This document shows, piece by piece, positions 31,520 to 43,919 of a stretch of 64,000 nt of DNA (positions within the stretch are counted from its first letter, which is position 1; each line of letters opens with the position of its first letter). The notes beneath the pieces are model-generated. The model ran no database searches. It saw only the letters and a list, made by a program, of their open reading frames with translations, and was not told where the DNA came from. The stretch is from Agrocybe praecox (Eukaryota > Basidiomycota > Agaricomycetes > Agaricales > Agrocybaceae), in NCBI GenBank assembly GCA_964017145.1, contig OZ024840.1, forward strand, positions 124,001-188,000, given 5' to 3'. The position numbers and the translations under genes were made by a program.

Positions 31520-34240
31520 AATCCTACAATCCACTCTCTCTCTCTAACTATCTAACATCCATACTAGACAACATTAAAAACCATATCAATTCATAAGGAG
31601 GACAACAAAGAAAAAAGACAAACAGGCGCGCTGTGGAATTCACGAATACAACAGAACAGAACAATAGAACAACAATAACACAACAACATGGTATATAAAA
31701 TTTACATTCTGGATTCTGGATTCTGGGTGGGATGGGATGGCAGTCGAGGGCCAGTACGGCAAGCCAAGGCAAGGTCGTAAACCGTTCACGTTCGTCATCG
31801 TGATAGTCGTATGATGGAGAACAAGGCAACAATGGAGTAATATACAATGCAATGTGTAGTAATAGCGTAGTCAATGAATGGATAGAAGAATGGATAGAAG
31901 AATGGCATGACATGATAATACGGTACAGTAGGGTATGTTAGAAGTCGGAAGATAGAAAAAGAATAAAATAAGGTTTGTATTGGGTTTGTCGTGAGCATGG
32001 ATACATGGATAAATGAATGAATGAAGAGAGGATAGAAAGATACGATGAAGGGAATGGAGAAAAGTAAGAGGACATTCGTTAAAGTGGAGAAGAAAAAAAA
32101 AAGTCTGTCGTCATGAACATGAAGCAAGTTTGGGATACCCAAAATCGGCAGAGAGCACCGAGAGGTGCGTGAGCCGGGGCATCTCCCCAGTGGAGAGGTC
32201 GCATTGTCCAGGGTTACTATCAGCACGCGTGGAGAGGGGACGAGGAGGGTACTTATACGTGAATCCGTCGATGGCTTCGGAGACGGCGGGCGATGATGAA
32301 GGTGACGACGACGACGACCATTCGTCCGGCTCCTCCCCGCCCTCCCGCTACTAGCCCCATCAAACCCATGCACCCCCCAACCCACTCAACGAAATCTCCA
32401 AAAACTCGAACTGCGACCCCGCAAGCTCAAGGCCCTCCAACCTCGGCCCAACAATATCCTCATAGAACGCCTCGCTCGCCTCGAAATCTGTAGCATCGTA
32501 ATCATAATTCGTCCAACTGAGTTTCTTCAAAGGGCGGGCGCATCAGGGGTGAGCAGGCCTTGTGAAGAAGTGACCGTCGTCGCTGAGCCATACAATCACG
32601 AGGACGAGGACGTCGCCGTCGCCGTCGTTCCCGTCGTCGTCCCACCCATAGAAAACGGCACGGCAGGCGAAACAGTGAACACATGGGGGTGCATCGGCCT
32701 CCTCGTGCTCCTATAATCCTTATACAACTCCAAATTCGGACAATACTGCAAAATTAACAACATATCATGCGGAGAGCACTTTTCCATCGCACGCGTCTCG
32801 ACGCGGATCCGGCGCACGAAACGGCCTACATTGTTAGGCAACAAGGACGAATGGTCAGCGGACGGCTTGCGCGACAGCGCGCGGGTTACTGTCGTCGTCA
32901 CTCCATGCGCGTGGATCGTCTGCTGCGCGCGCTTCCGTCCCCTTGTGAGGACACTCAACCACTTCTTCCGTCCGTTTTCCTGCTTTCATCATCCTCCTCC
33001 TCCTACCAACGTCCCTTTCTGCCCAGAACCAACCCTCACCTCAGGCCTCAACCTCAACCAACGCCGTCCCTCCCCCTCCCCTCCCCCACCATCCCCACAC
33101 AACCTCTCCGCCAATGCCCTCGCATGCCTCCCCTTCCTAGTCCACACATCCTCATAAAGCACCTCCTGTGCGACCCAATTCCAGATCCTACAGAATGAGA
33201 CGGGTTCGGGCCCTCCCGAGCCCGAAGACGACTATGAAGGAGAAGAAGACGATAAAGCGGAAGAACAAAACGTCGCAGGGGACGACCCCACAGCCGAATA
33301 ATAAGGATAAAGCGACTGAACCTGCGTAGCCACAGTAGTAGTCGCATGTTTCGACGCCGATAACACTCCAACTCCAACAAAAGGCAGCGCGACCACTAAC
33401 CGAAACACGAGCAGCCAAAGCTCCGTAGGCAGCTGGGGCGTAAACGCCCCTGAATGTCTAGATCGGATAGTCACGAAATTGCTTGTGTTGTTGCTGTTGT
33501 TTTTATTGGGGGCGTTGTTGCCATTGCCAGAGCTACTGCTGCTCCTGCTGCTACTCCTCGTTCCATCCCCAAAACTCTCCGCGCTCTTCCACCTCCTTCC
33601 ACCGACGATGCTGTTACTTGCAAAGGAGCTCTTATGCCCCAGGTGTTAATGTTTCTCGTTCGGAGGGTGTGGCATTTATAGTTGATTTTGTCATTGACGT
33701 TGCTCCTGCTGCCGTTGTTGTGAATGTCGTGGATAATGCACCCGCCGACTCCTATTTTTCTTCGCAGAACGCCCGTTTGAATTCACTTCCTCGTCATCTT
33801 TATTTTCATCAGCCTCTTCATTTTCACCCCTCATCGTAATCGCACACCGCCGTTCCCGTTGCAGAATATCGCCAGGGCTCGTAATGACCTAAGATGAACG
33901 CAACGCGAACGTAACGAAAGAGGGAGCATCAGTACATCGATGTCAGTGCCAATATGCAATGTGATTGGGAAATAGGTGTTGAAGTGGGAATAGAAGCAGA
34001 CGTGACGATGACGAAAGGATGAAAATCCAATGAAAGGAAATGAAAGAACAGAAATAATTTTTGTCGGATACATCACTGTGGTCGTTGCCTGTGACGAAAG
34101 TGACGGCCGTGACTTGGGTAAGCGACGGCGGTTTGGTTTCGGCAGACAAAGAAACTTAGAACAGGTAAAGGCGGGATGAACAGGCCTAAATCCACTGGGT
34201 TCTCAGTTACAAGATACCACAGCTTATATAGTGTACATAG
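31520..34240 (-). pseudogene. F-box-like gene, truncated copy i
   Basis: It is homologous to the intact F-box gene at 54,684-59,998. Recognisable segments in several frames: FTPQLPTELWLLVFR (33,430), PYYSAVGSSPATF (33,290), the RVETRAMEKCSPHDMLLILQ block (about 32,800) and PLKKLSWTNYDYDATDFEA (32,500). The 5' two exons are missing; homology starts inside what is the second intron of the intact gene. A deletion fuses SADFGY directly to 3' flank sequence near 32,135. Frameshifts occur throughout. The 3' flank down to about 31,520 matches the 3' flank of the intact gene. The pseudogene ends about 170 bp before the start codon of NACHT B. Confidence 0.85.
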
Positions 34241-34479
34241 AGTAGCTAAATAAAAGGAGAAATAATGCGAAGAGAAACAGACTCTACCTAACTTCTAAGC
34301 ACTAAAGTAATAAGCAAAAAAAAAAGGAAGTAAGAAATCACGAGGAAAGGAACATGATAGCAGCATAAAAATGAAAGGAAGAAGTTTCAAGGAACATAGA
34401 ATGAAGGGACAAACGAGCAACGAAGGTATGAGAAAATAATATTCGCTACGACATTGTCACTCTGTGATGCGTTTGGCCA

Positions 34480-36717
34480 TGGTATCCTGACTCCTAAGTC
34501 GGTGTGGTGGGCCGAGTTCCCGCGATGTTCGGCACATATCTCGGATCAGACAGAAACCAGTGACTGGCTTTGATTCGATCGCTTTCCGCATTTCTTATGG
34601 TTTAGCTGAACCATGCTGACCGACGATATAGATGATATAGATAGGGATGACGACAGATATCGATGCGCACCCACAATGTCATCGTCGACCAGCTTCTCGA
34701 AATGAGATAATTCCATGCCACATACGGACTTGAGGAATAGTCGAACGTTGGTATTTTGAACGCGGGAAGGTATGTATTTTCTCTGTTTACTTTCCTCACC
34801 ATTTTTCTGAATAAAAACGAACGTAACCCGATTACCTCACCATATCTTAGGCTGAAATATTGATAGAGACAGCAACCCAAGCCGCTCATCCATCTTTCCC
34901 ATGAACTTACGCACTCTCACCCTAGCCATCGTCGCCTCGACTTGGAAGATGTTGTCTTCCGTGAACTCTATGTTTCAATCAGCAATGTCCTCAAATTCTG
35001 GGATATATTTCCAATGATGCCTCCCCGAACGTTCTTCCCAGCATCCCCCACCCGAAACATCCTCATCAACGACGAGCGTTAGCAGGTCCAGGTTTTCGTC
35101 CTCCTGCACATCGTCATGGATGCCTGTACAAAATCACAACTTTACCTCCTCCAATGTCCCCAGGGTTGCACGCAGCGCAGGGGTGTGCATCATATGCTCC
35201 CTACGCCTACGTCGCTCATTTGAGCAAAGCCTCACATATAACATACGGGAGTCGAGACGTACATTCATGGGGGCGAGCCAAGTGGACCGATGTCCTTTCC
35301 CCATCCATAATATCACTATAACCACCAATATCATTTGTATGGACCATCCTCAACGACTCATGGTGAGTACAGTCCACCGCAAATGTTGACGAGGATGACC
35401 AAGACTCGGCTTTGACCACCAGCCTGCATTTCGGTGTACGCCACTCAATATGCAGACACGCAAGGGAGGACAGGATATGTTTCGACAAGCGCAACCATAG
35501 TAATCGGTATTGGTCGGTGCTGATGTGGGTGACGTTGGGGAGAAGTAGTACGTTGGACAGCGTACAATGATTGGATTCACAGCATATCCAGAAAACATCT
35601 ACACGGTACGTATTCTTTTTCCATATTTTTCTATTCGTGTCCATATATAATTCCATCGAACTTTGGGGCGCGATTACCCGTCTTCCCAAAGTTCTCTCTT
35701 CTACATATATGCTCTTGTTACTTTTATCACGCGAACACGCACTTTTTCTTCTCTCTCTTTGTGTTCTTCCATCGTCGAACTTACTGATTCTTTATTCTTC
35801 GTTTTCCAGGACCATCCATTGAAATCAACAAGTTCGAAACACCCGACGATCTTGGGTCGGCTTAAGGGTCGATTACACAGATGTGTCCTAAGGAATGACG
35901 CGGGTGGAAATGTACACAGTATGAATACAGGCGCGTTGTGCGATAGCTTGCTGGGGGAAAAGGATATAGGGCCCAGCGTAGCTGCCTCGATTGTTGGTTC
36001 AGGAAGGGCAATCATTCGAAAGTTAATTGGACTCTGGACATCACGCTGCACCTTTTCCTACGATGACAACCATCCACACATCTAAGCGCCTAACAGGGGC
36101 AACACCTACTTCGACATCATCATCTACAATAACGACTACTTATACACCGTCGTTGTTGGTCCATCGTCCAGCCAAGACTAGTGTATTAAATATCGAGTCT
36201 CGACTGCTATAACGGCACAGCCACATCCACCCATGGGCACAAACTCGAACGTCGATGGAGAAGGCCGGACTCAAGGCAGCGTTCTGGGTGGTTCAGGATG
36301 GTGCAGAGGACATATTACCCACTACTGCTGAACGCTGAGCGCTGAGCGTACATGGACTTGTTACGCTCAGGCTTGAACGCGAAGGGATGGCAATCAGTGG
36401 GCTGAAACGAAAATTGTATTTCCACGTCCTTCTCTTCTCGTTGTCTTTTATTTGATCGTTTGTTGACGGGTTGCTTTCATTTGATTGCGTCTATCGTTTC
36501 CTTTTCTTTCTTTCTTGACGCAACCACTAAATATTCAGTCGGATTGATACTTCTTTATTTCATCGAATATCGTCTATCATACATTCCAAAATATAATTAC
36601 TTTAATTATATTTTGCACGATGTTCTGATCGTTCCATCAGTGGTTTCAAAGATCAATTTACATTCCTTTACTTGTCTACATCAAATAGTCGACAACTCAA
36701 ACCCCCGTTCTCGCCAT
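34480..36717 (+). repeat. Segment X, copy 3 (unidentified, degenerate)
   Basis: It lies between F-box pseudogene i (divergent) and the 3' end of NACHT C (convergent). It shares with copy 2 the RRLDLE… stretch (34,930) and the exon-like block after an acag acceptor at about 36,095 (GATPTSTSSST). Here the block reaches a stop after about 35 codons. Its 5' end resembles 14,740-14,940. A 157-codon minus-strand frame at 35,216-35,689 also looks protein-like (LPNVTHISTDQYRLLWLRLS), so the coding strand is unresolved. Confidence 0.45.
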
Positions 36718-39519
36718 TCAGTCATCTCTCTTCCTCTTTTTGCTGGTTTCTTAGTTTGAAAAGATGTTGGTTACATTTTCACAAATATAATACTGAAGTC
36801 CATACCTGCTTTCCCAGCGTCTCTGTTTGCTCTTGAGTCTGGACTATCGTCTTCGGATTCCATTCTCTCCAAATATTCGTTTATTGCTTGGCGCGCCCTC
36901 CGGCTAAGAGTTGGGAACATTATAGACATGAGTGGGAAAGGCTTGTCGCAAAATTCAATGAGTTCCGGATCTCGCCCTGCCATTGGGAGAATTTTTGGGA
37001 GATATTCCAGATAAGCCATATAATCCCTATAGTATCCGACTCGAATACGGTTGGTCACTAATTGAACCAAGGCAAATGACGCCAAGGAAAAAATCGACAC
37101 CCAGCTTGAACTTTGCAATGTCAATAAGAGAAACCTCATTTTGTGGCGTTTTTCAGGGGTAGAAAAATAAATCTGTCGTCCTCGCACTGTATGATATATG
37201 AAAACAAGTCTTTCTTGATTTTTGTGGATATTGTGGAATGAGGTACGCATATGCCATTTCCAGGAACGACGAGTTCTCGTCTGCCTCTCGATGCATTCGA
37301 GCTTCAGATGTCTCTTCGCTTCAAGCGTCGTAGTACGGTGTATATCACAGAGACGTTTGAGACAGTATAGCGCTGCTCGAGCGACTATACGCGATCGTTT
37401 AGGAATGGTGAGAATTTTATGGAAACCATCGCGCAGTAGCGGCCGAGTCCTGTTATAGCCAATATTGTCCAGGGTATTGAAGGTTTCTCTCTGGGCCTTT
37501 TGCAGCAAATCCAATGTGCTTTCAAAGTACCGCAGGTCCTCGAATTTGATGCTCGCCTTGATATAACGCTTGACGAACACGAAATTTCTTTCAAGGTTGT
37601 TAACCCCGTCTTTGGTACAAAGATACCATAGTGTGCACTGGAAAAGGACCTCCAGATATTGTTCAAAAACGTCTTCGAGCTCGCGATGCTGTTTCCTCTG
37701 ATATTCTTCCAAAGTAAGTGTCGTGCCAATCTGGTAATAAGTCAAAGACTCACAAGTTTTGAAAGCGCATATATTAGTCCTTCAGCAAATTGGTACTTGG
37801 AGCAATCATCACTGTGGCTAGCAAAAAGATCTTTGCAAAAAGATTCCATCGGGAATTGTGCGAAGGCATCGAGGAACGCGGCTTGGATGGCTGGACTACA
37901 GTCAGGAATTGCCCGGATGAGTTCATAACCACTATCATTTAGTGAATCATTTATTGGATGTGGAAAATCATATAAATAATGAGTGTTCTTCTTGAATTGA
38001 CAACCTCGAACTTGACCTATATATAGAAAGAGTGGAAAGATCAGTGACGTTTAGATGTGTCGAATGATGACTCACCTGAGAATATTTCAACTGAACGAAG
38101 AAAATGTGATGCTCTCGTGTCTGCCAAGCTCATATAATAGAGCGTTTGTGATCGAGACGGATCAAAAAGAAAGTCTGCAAAGGATTTGTGGAGGATGTAC
38201 ACGCGACGAAATGTTTCCTTTTCATCCTGTTCCATGGAGACAGTACCTGCGAGATCGGAGAGTATCGCTTCTGCGTCCCCATCATCTAATGCAAGGTACC
38301 CTTCCAGCACAGGAATAGAGATCGAGGAATTCAAAGCAACATAGCCCAACATCTTGATTGCCAAGAATGTATCCGCTGTGAGATTGAGCATGCGCATATA
38401 AAGCATATCTAGTTGGGCAAATGGCAGATCTTTTTGCGGTGGTCGAAGGCCGAGGATTATCTCGAGTCGTTGATGAGGCCTATGACGAGGAGACTTTACA
38501 AAATTGATTACAGTCGACGCATAGATAAACTGGCCTGATGCCTTGTCGATGAGTTGTTTGACGCTGTCTTCACTTGGCCAGGATCCAGGGATTGAATAGC
38601 TGTGAATATGGCCATCGCGGATTTCTTTGAAATTATCGCGCAGATACTTTCTGATATCGTCATTAGATTGGTAATTGTTGCCGAGAGATATTGTGACTAC
38701 CATTAGATTCATTTGAACGCCGTGAATGAAATTCTTTATATTGCTTTCTGGACGACTGCAAACAAGGAAGCGGACGGGGCATGGAGAGTAGGATTTTATG
38801 AGATCCATAATGGTTTCCAAAATATCGCGCTGGCTGGATTGATCTACGCACTCGTCCAATCCATCTATAACTATAAGGCGGCGGACACTCCGAGCTTCTT
38901 GATAGTAGAACACCATTAGCGGGTCCATGATAAGCGATACGAACTGCGTTCGCAAGGTCTTGGTGAAAATAAGGGGATCGTAAGCGATATAGTTGGACAC
39001 CGCGGTACGTATAGCGGGATGGATACCGCAAAGCTGGTAGGCAATTGTCGAAACAAGAGAATTGGAATGATTTCTTGTGCCGTCACTAGAACTGAAAAAG
39101 AAACCGGCGAGCAAAGTTCCTTGTTGCTCACAGAGCTCGCAAACACTTCTTCCGATCGCGGATTTCCCAGCACCCGCGCCTCCAGTAAGCCAGTTGACAC
39201 CCTTTTCACGGGTATCTTCATTTGCTCCTGCAAGCCAGTCCATGATTGCCTGTATGACCGCCACACGTGTTCCCGGATGGCATTTTGGTGGGTCGAAGAT
39301 GTGACCCGAATTGTGAAGGGCGTTGGGCGCCACGACCTCCAGAAGTCTATCATATCCATCTGGAAGACTGAGATGTTTAATTTACAATAAAACAAAATAC
39401 TGTGACGTACCCTTTGCTCCACCATGAAAATGGGAGTTTTGAATGCTAGTGAACGTACCACCAGTGATAATGGCTTGAGATGCTGGGAAGAAAGATCCCA
39501 AACGCTGATTTCCGTTCAT
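36718..39519 (-). CDS. NACHT-domain STAND ATPase, gene C (intact, short tail)
   Basis: The model has five exons, listed 5' to 3': 39519-39411, 39359-38076, 38016-37754, 37697-36806 and 36749-36718. They join to about 859 aa. The leader has GSFFPASQAIITGGTFTS. The P-loop GGAGAGKSAIG (about 95-105), Walker B LIVIDGLDE (about 198-206), VCSRPESN motif and ILHKSFADFLFD are all present. The C-terminal half matches genes A and B, with EDDSPDSRANRD at its end. The last exon adds only ETSKKRKRDD, a basic nuclear-localisation-like tail, in place of the long mini-exon tail of gene A. The frame is uninterrupted. It is flanked upstream by F-box pseudogene ii and downstream by segment X. Confidence 0.88.
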
Positions 39520-40439
39520 GAAATGTCTTCAAAATGGTGGAAATCTGTGTCAGAGTGAGAAATGTCGTATATGGGGGGGATGACAGAGTAGAAACCTGAG
39601 TGGGAGGATGGCATGTGCGGACATATATACCCCCATGCCTTCCGAAGCTATGTTTAGTTGCATAACCCTGCTCATAATACCGCGATGTTGTGTTTCCGAG
39701 AAACATATATACTCGTCTTAACTTGAACCGATTAACTTTTATCTGCCAACTTCAGCGGTGAGCAAGAGGATGATGATCAAAAGCAAATGGGGCAAGACGA
39801 ATTCTGAGCCCTGATGTTCAATTTAATCAGCTATCACTGCGTTCTTCAACTTTCCTGCGGTCATCTCAAATTTCAAGCCTTCAATGTGATTCGTTTGTTG
39901 CAGGATATTTCCGACTTTTCCGAATCCACAACTTGACAGCTCACCCTGTTAGTGAGAACACAGACACTCAGATAAATCACAGGACATAATACGGGCGCAG
40001 AGTGGACCCGAATACCAGTTACCGATTAGTACGTCCTGCCAGAAGCACCCAAATACCACCATATGTATATACCATAAAACTACCTCTTCGCCTTCCTATT
40101 CGGATCTCATCCCCAAGCATACGTATACCTGTAATATTCCCCAAATCGACTCAACTTGCAAGTAGGATCAACGCAGACGATGAAACTAACCGATCAACAT
40201 AATTTACGCACCGGTGCCTTGAGTAAATTGAAAATTTAAATTGGGCGCTTAAAGGGAAATGTGACCTCACTGGAGCCAATAATATAGTCACGCATTATAC
40301 CCGTTCATCTCCGCAAGGACTGCACTTCCTTCTTCTCCTTTTGGGTTCCCGGCTACATCGCGAATCCATAAACATGAAAAATTGGCAAGCAGAGTACACA
40401 TAAATTGGGACGATAATGCGCAATACGATCCTACGATCC
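39520..40439. other. Region between NACHT C and F-box pseudogene ii
   Basis: The part next to NACHT C matches the upstream regions of genes A and D. The part at about 40,070-40,250 is an inverted match to 60,940-61,140, so it is 3' flank of the F-box gene. A (CA)n run lies at about 40,438-40,459. No gene is seen. Confidence 0.5.
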
Positions 40440-43400
40440 ACACACACACACACACACACTACCTATCTAACATCAATACTAGACAACATTAAAATACATA
40501 TCATTTCGTACGTAAGGAGGACAACAAGGGAAAAGACAAACAGGGATACGGAATTCGCAAAGACAACACAACAACAACAAAACACAACAGCACGACAACA
40601 ACATGATATATATACAATCCGGATTCTGGCCGATTCTGGATGGTATAGCAGTCGAGGGCCAATATGGCAAGGCAAGGTCGGTGAACCGACGTTCACGTTC
40701 GTCATCGTGATAGTCGTTACTATACTAGAGAATTCAAACGCAACAATGGAAATGGAGTAATACAGAATGCAATGGGCGGTAATAGCGTAGTTGATGGATA
40801 GAAGAATGGATAGAAGAATGACATGATAATACAGTACAGTACGGTATATTAGGACTTAGAAGATAGAAAAAGAATAAAATAGGTGGTTTGGGTTTGGGCT
40901 TGTCGTGAGCATGAATGAATGAAGAGAGAAAGGAAAGATACGAGGGAGGAAATGGAAGAAATAAAAAAGGAGATTCGTCAAAGTGGAGAAAAAAAAAGTC
41001 CATCGTCATGAACATGAAGCAAATTTTGGATAATGAACATCGAACAGGAAGAAATAGAGACGAGGAGGAAAAGGAACTGTCCGTACGAAGCCAAGCAAGC
41101 AACCCCAAAGAAAGGAAAAGAAACACAGCGCGGGAAAGCTGCATTTTATTTACATCCCCAACCCGGCCCTCTTCAAATTCCCCATCGTCACATTTAACAC
41201 CTCTACAATCCTCCAACCACACCATTCGCTCCCTGCACTGGCGCAGCGGTGTACTCTAGAACTTGAGCACTTTCACGCCGTTTGCGCGGGCTTCGGCGGC
41301 GTCTGCGGCGAGGAGGGCGTGGGCTTGGGTTTGTTGGGATGTTTAGGAGGATTTGGAGAGCGGGAAGGAGGGAAAGGGAAGACGGGTATTGGTTGAAGAA
41401 GCATGCGACGAACATCCAAGCTCGTCGCCGACTCCGACAGCGAACAGCTAGCAGTTGCCATCCGTCCCGTGCGTCTATAGATATCGCTCTCCCAGCTCAT
41501 ATCATGCACGTATCGCAGGGAAGGAAACGCGTCGTTCCTCAACAAGCTCGCGAACTGCTCGAGGAGCATAAAGTACGGGTCTTCTTCGTCAACCTGAGCA
41601 TGAGCATGAGCATGCACAGCAACATCCCCCCTGCGTCTCCTCGCCGCATCGTCCACATCCGCAAGCAGCCTCTTCTTCATATCCCTCACGCCAATAAAAA
41701 CCAGCCCGGGATGCGTAGGCAACAGCACATGCGAAGCGATCCAATCCGGGGACTGCCAGTTCCACTTGGCGTCAGCGCTGCAGATGAATTCTTTCAGGTT
41801 CGGACACCATGCGTTGAGCGGGACGTTGGTTGATCCATGAGCATGGGGGCTTTGTATGTTGTGAAGAGCAGGATGCAGACCGTGAGCGCTTGAGCAGTCA
41901 ACTAGGCCTCCTCGATATCCCCACTCGAATGCCCAAGTTCAAGCTGCACGGTCTTCTCCCCATGCACCTCAAAGAACCTCCTGAACCCACTACCGGAGTA
42001 CCCAAAGTCGACAGAGAGCACCGAGAGGTGCGCGAGCCGGGGCATGTCCCAAGTGGAGAGCACGGTGAACGTCGCATTGTCCAGGGTTGCTTTCAGCAAG
42101 CGTAGAGCGGGGAGGAGGGTATACGTGAATCCGTCGATGGCTTCGGAGACGGCGGGCGATGATGGAGGTGACGACGATGACCCAACGAAATCAGCAGACG
42201 AATGGGTCAACAGACTCGCATTCACACCGCCATTCGTCCGTCTCCTCCCTGCAGAACCAACCCCACCAAACCCATGCACCCCAACGCACTCAACGAAATC
42301 TCTAAAATCTCCAACTGCGAACCCGCGAGGCCCGCCACCCTCAGCCCAACATTGTCTTCATAAAACGCCACTTCAGCCTCGAAATCCGTAGCGTCGTAAT
42401 CGTAATTCGTCCAACTGAGTTTCTTCAATGGACGGGGTAGCAGAGTGGAGGAGCGCATCAGGGGTGAGGCCTTGAGGCCTCCTCGCCTCCCTCTCCTTCC
42501 CAATCCATACATCCTCATGAAGCACCTCCTGCGCGATCCAATTCCAATCCTACACACCCGCGTGAGCAACACTTCCCGCTTCAAGTGGGCGTTGTATTGG
42601 GCGATGCACATGCTGAGGTGGGTGTGGGCCGGGGCGCGGTTGAGGAATGAGATGGGTTCGGGTGGGAGGGCCCGACAATGAAGCCGACGACGATGAAGGA
42701 GAAGAGGAGGAAGAGAAGGAAGAAAACGTCGCAGGCGACGACCCCACAGCCAAATAATAAGGATAAGGCGACTAAGCTTGCGTAGCCAAAGTAGTAGTTG
42801 CCTGTCGATACCGACGAAGAACCCATCTCCACTCCAACACCAAAAGGCGGCACGACCGCAAACCGAAACGCGAGCAGCCAAAGCTTGGTAGGCAGCTGGG
42901 GCGTAAGCAGCCCTGAATGTCTAGGTCGGATAGTGACAAAATTGCTTGTGTTATTGCTGTTGTTCTTATTGGAGGTGTTGTTGCCATTGCCAGAGCTGCT
43001 GCTGCTTGCCGCTGCTCCTCGTCCCATCCCCAAAACTCTCCGCGCTCTTCCTCCTCTTCCACCGACGATGCTGATCCTAGCAAAGATGCCTGAGGCGTTG
43101 AGGTTTCTCGTTCGGCGGGTGTGGCATTTGTCGTTGATTTTGTCATTGACGTTGCTCCTGCTGCCGTTGTGAATGTCGTGGATAATGCACCCGCCGACTC
43201 CTATTTCTCTTTGCACAACGTCCATTTATATTCACTTTCTTTTCATCTTCAAAGCTTCGCCGGCACCCCTCATCGCAATCGCACGTCGCCGTTCCCGTTC
43301 CCATTGTAGGACATCGCCAGGGCTCGTAATGATGTAATATGAATGCAACGCGAAAGTAACAAAAGAGGGAGCATCAGTGCATCGATGTCTGTGTAATGTG

Positions 43401-43636
43401 ATTGGGAAATAGGTGTTGAGATGGGAATAGAAGCAGACGTAGAATGTGGGCGATGACGAAAGAATGAAAATCCAATTAAATGAAATGAAAGAACAGAAAT
43501 AATTTTCGTCGGATAGTGGTCGCCGTCTGTGACGAAAGTGACAGCCGTGACTTCGGTAAGCGACGGCCGTTTGGTTTCAGCAGACATAGAAACTTAGAAT
43601 AGGTAAAGACGGGCTGAACAGGCAAAAAATCACTGG
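40440..43636 (-). pseudogene. F-box-like gene, truncated copy ii
   Basis: This is a minus-strand copy of the gene at 54,684-59,998 with broken frame. Recognisable segments: NFVTIRPRHSGLLTPQLPTK (about 42,920), NRAPAHTHLSMCIAQYNAHL (42,600), PLKKLSWTNYDYDATDFEA (42,430), IDGFTYTLLPALR (42,130), LLPTHPGLVFIGVRDM (41,720) and DAFPSLRYVHDMSWESD (41,520). About 0.55 kb of the middle is missing between the YEDVW region and the PLKKLSW region. A stop follows SGDIEEA. The first two exons are absent, and homology begins inside intron 2 as in copy i. The 3' flank is retained to about 40,440. Confidence 0.87.
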
Positions 43637-43641
43637 GGTTT

Positions 43642-43914
43642 TGTTGGAATAATCGGGGTAAATACAAGCGCACCACGAAGTGGTCACTTGATAGCCGCAG
43701 ATTATCTCGAGGAGATAATCTGCATTTCATTCTTATATTGACATTTGGTGGCATATTATGTGCCACTATCCCTTGTTTTATTTGATTTTCTCCTTATTAC
43801 TTTGTAGCTACATATTTTGTATTTATACTGTAGCTACTTGAATGATAAACCTCGCTTGATTGCGAGGGTCCCTACTACAACCCGAGTGACCTCGAAGACC
43901 CGGTCATTTTAACA
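43642..43914. mobile_element. Solo LTR, 273 bp, with 5-bp target-site duplication
   Basis: The element begins TGTTGGAATAATC and ends CATTTTAACA (TG…CA). The bases ggttt flank it exactly on both sides (43637-43641 and 43915-43919). Paralogous DNA near 34,185-34,200 (cactgggttctcagtt) lacks it, giving an empty site. The TGTTGGAATA start and 5-bp duplication fit a Ty1/copia-type LTR. Inside is a perfect hairpin with 12-bp arms (gcagattatctc / gagataatctgc, 43,697-43,723). No internal region or second LTR is present. Confidence 0.88.
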
Positions 43915-43919
43915 GGTTT

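Noticed and set aside
35216..35689. 157-codon minus frame in segment X copy 3 as a separate gene
   Set aside because: It is not conserved as an open frame in the other X copies, so it is only noted within the segment X entry.
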